This document shows positions 5,860 to 6,138 of a DNA stretch of 6,138 nt, in pieces (the stretch's first letter is position 1; every line of letters begins with the position of its first letter). Source of the stretch: G001797105 sp964528155. Its GTDB lineage: Bacteria; Chloroflexota; Anaerolineae; Anaerolineales; E44-bin32. The notes below the pieces were generated by a model. That model made no database searches and had not been told where the DNA came from. It saw nothing but the letters and a program-made list of their open reading frames with translations. A program made the translations under genes and the position numbers. The stretch is taken from contig CAZGRL010000187.1 in NCBI GenBank assembly GCA_964528155.1, positions 1 to 6,138 of the forward strand, in the 5' to 3' direction.

Positions 5860-5889
5860 AATATACGCGCGCATCCGGCTGGATGTCTG
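5860..5889 (-). promoter_or_regulatory. Tentative crtB promoter
   Basis: On the minus strand CAGACA (5889-5884, 4 of 6 to the -35 consensus) and TATATT (5865-5860, 5 of 6 to the -10 consensus) are 18 nt apart. The leader would be about 130 nt and include the hairpin at 5766-5784. The -35 is weak, and TATAGA at 5791-5786 is a rival -10 without a good -35. Confidence 0.3.
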
Positions 5890-6062
5890 ACTGCAAGGAG
5901 GCTGTTCGCTGACAACGCGCGATGCATCGGATGACGCCATCGAATGGAATCCGTCGTAATGCGAGGATAGTGGTCTAGATTCTTAATGGAGTCGATTACG
6001 ATCTACAGCAACCGGCCTGCCCCGAATGCCTGTCGCTCGCCATTCTGTTCTTTCCGTCCGGC

Positions 6063-6091
6063 TTGGCGGGCGTTGGCGAATCGACTAGGAT
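6063..6091 (+). promoter_or_regulatory. Promoter of the divergent plus-strand gene
   Basis: TTGGCG (6063-6068) and TAGGAT (6086-6091) are separated by exactly 17 nt, each matching consensus at four positions. Transcription would start about 18 nt before the ATG at 6116. Confidence 0.45.
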
Positions 6092-6115
6092 CTATCCCCT
6101 GGATGGGAGTGCAAC

Positions 6116-6138
6116 ATGGCCGTAACCGGTGGCGGCCG
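6116..6138 (+). CDS. Start of a divergently transcribed gene, cut by the window edge
   Basis: Only seven full codons are visible (M-A-V-T-G-G-G), too few to identify the product. The start is supported by GGGAG (6105-6109) 6 nt before the ATG and by a promoter-like pair further upstream. Its head-to-head position with crtB raises the possibility of a regulator or another isoprenoid gene, but nothing in the visible residues shows this. Confidence 0.5.

Larger units (their letters stand above)
5722..6115. other. Divergent intergenic region between crtB and a plus-strand gene
   Basis: 394 bp separate the crtB start from the plus-strand ATG at 6116. The region is AT-richer in patches (near 5940 to 6010) than the flanking genes. 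It holds the crtB ribosome site, a 19-bp hairpin (5766-5784), a tentative crtB promoter (5860-5889), a 10-bp palindrome CGATGCATCG (5920-5929), and a plausible plus-strand promoter (6063-6091). I see no RNA gene or convincing small ORF. Confidence 0.55.

Noticed and set aside
5722..5940. N-terminal extension of the phytoene synthase to ATG 5940
   Set aside because: The 73 extra residues show no family resemblance and look like translated intergenic DNA, while ATG 5721 has a GGAG site and gives a normal family length.

Overview
This 6.1-kb window comes from a GC-rich bacterium. Its main genes all lie on the minus strand, with short spacers and clear purine-rich ribosome binding sites. The GC richness, the carotenoid gene pair and the clusters of GGGAGAGGG/CCCTCTCCC hairpins loosely suggest a Chloroflexota-like genome (Thermomicrobia or relatives). 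This is an impression only: there is no rRNA or other marker gene in the window.

Read in the direction of transcription (right to left), the first unit is a two-gene carotenoid operon. A divergent phytoene synthase (crtB-type, 5721 to 4783) is followed after 26 nt by a CrtI-type phytoene desaturase (4756 to 3266). Together they would convert two GGPP to phytoene and then desaturate it. Upstream of crtB is a 394-bp divergent intergenic region. It holds a perfect 7-bp-arm hairpin in the crtB leader, a tentative crtB promoter, and a good promoter plus ribosome binding site for a plus-strand gene whose first codons begin at 6116 and run off the window.

The second unit starts 90 nt after crtI from its own well-formed sigma70-type promoter (TTGACT-17 nt-TAATCT). 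It encodes a 681-aa exported protein: signal peptide, C39/papain-like cysteine peptidase domain (C113/H202/D220), membrane segment, long Thr-Pro/charged low-complexity linker, and an unrecognised C-terminal domain ending in a two-helix hydrophobic hairpin. Thirteen nt after its stop codon begins a 226-aa protein with about six membrane helices, also unrecognised. The GC content of the C-terminal half and of the partner gene is clearly lower than that of the peptidase half, which suggests a mosaic locus. This pair is the most likely place for an undescribed system. An exported peptidase carrying a pore-like domain with a membrane-protein partner (toxin/immunity-like or processing-like) is possible but unproven.

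The left 435 bp have no convincing gene. They hold a tandem composite repeat with a period of about 110 bp, made of hairpins rich in CCCTCTCCC/GGGAGAGGG, and a separate 11-bp perfect inverted repeat with a hairpin nested in its loop just downstream of the membrane-protein gene.
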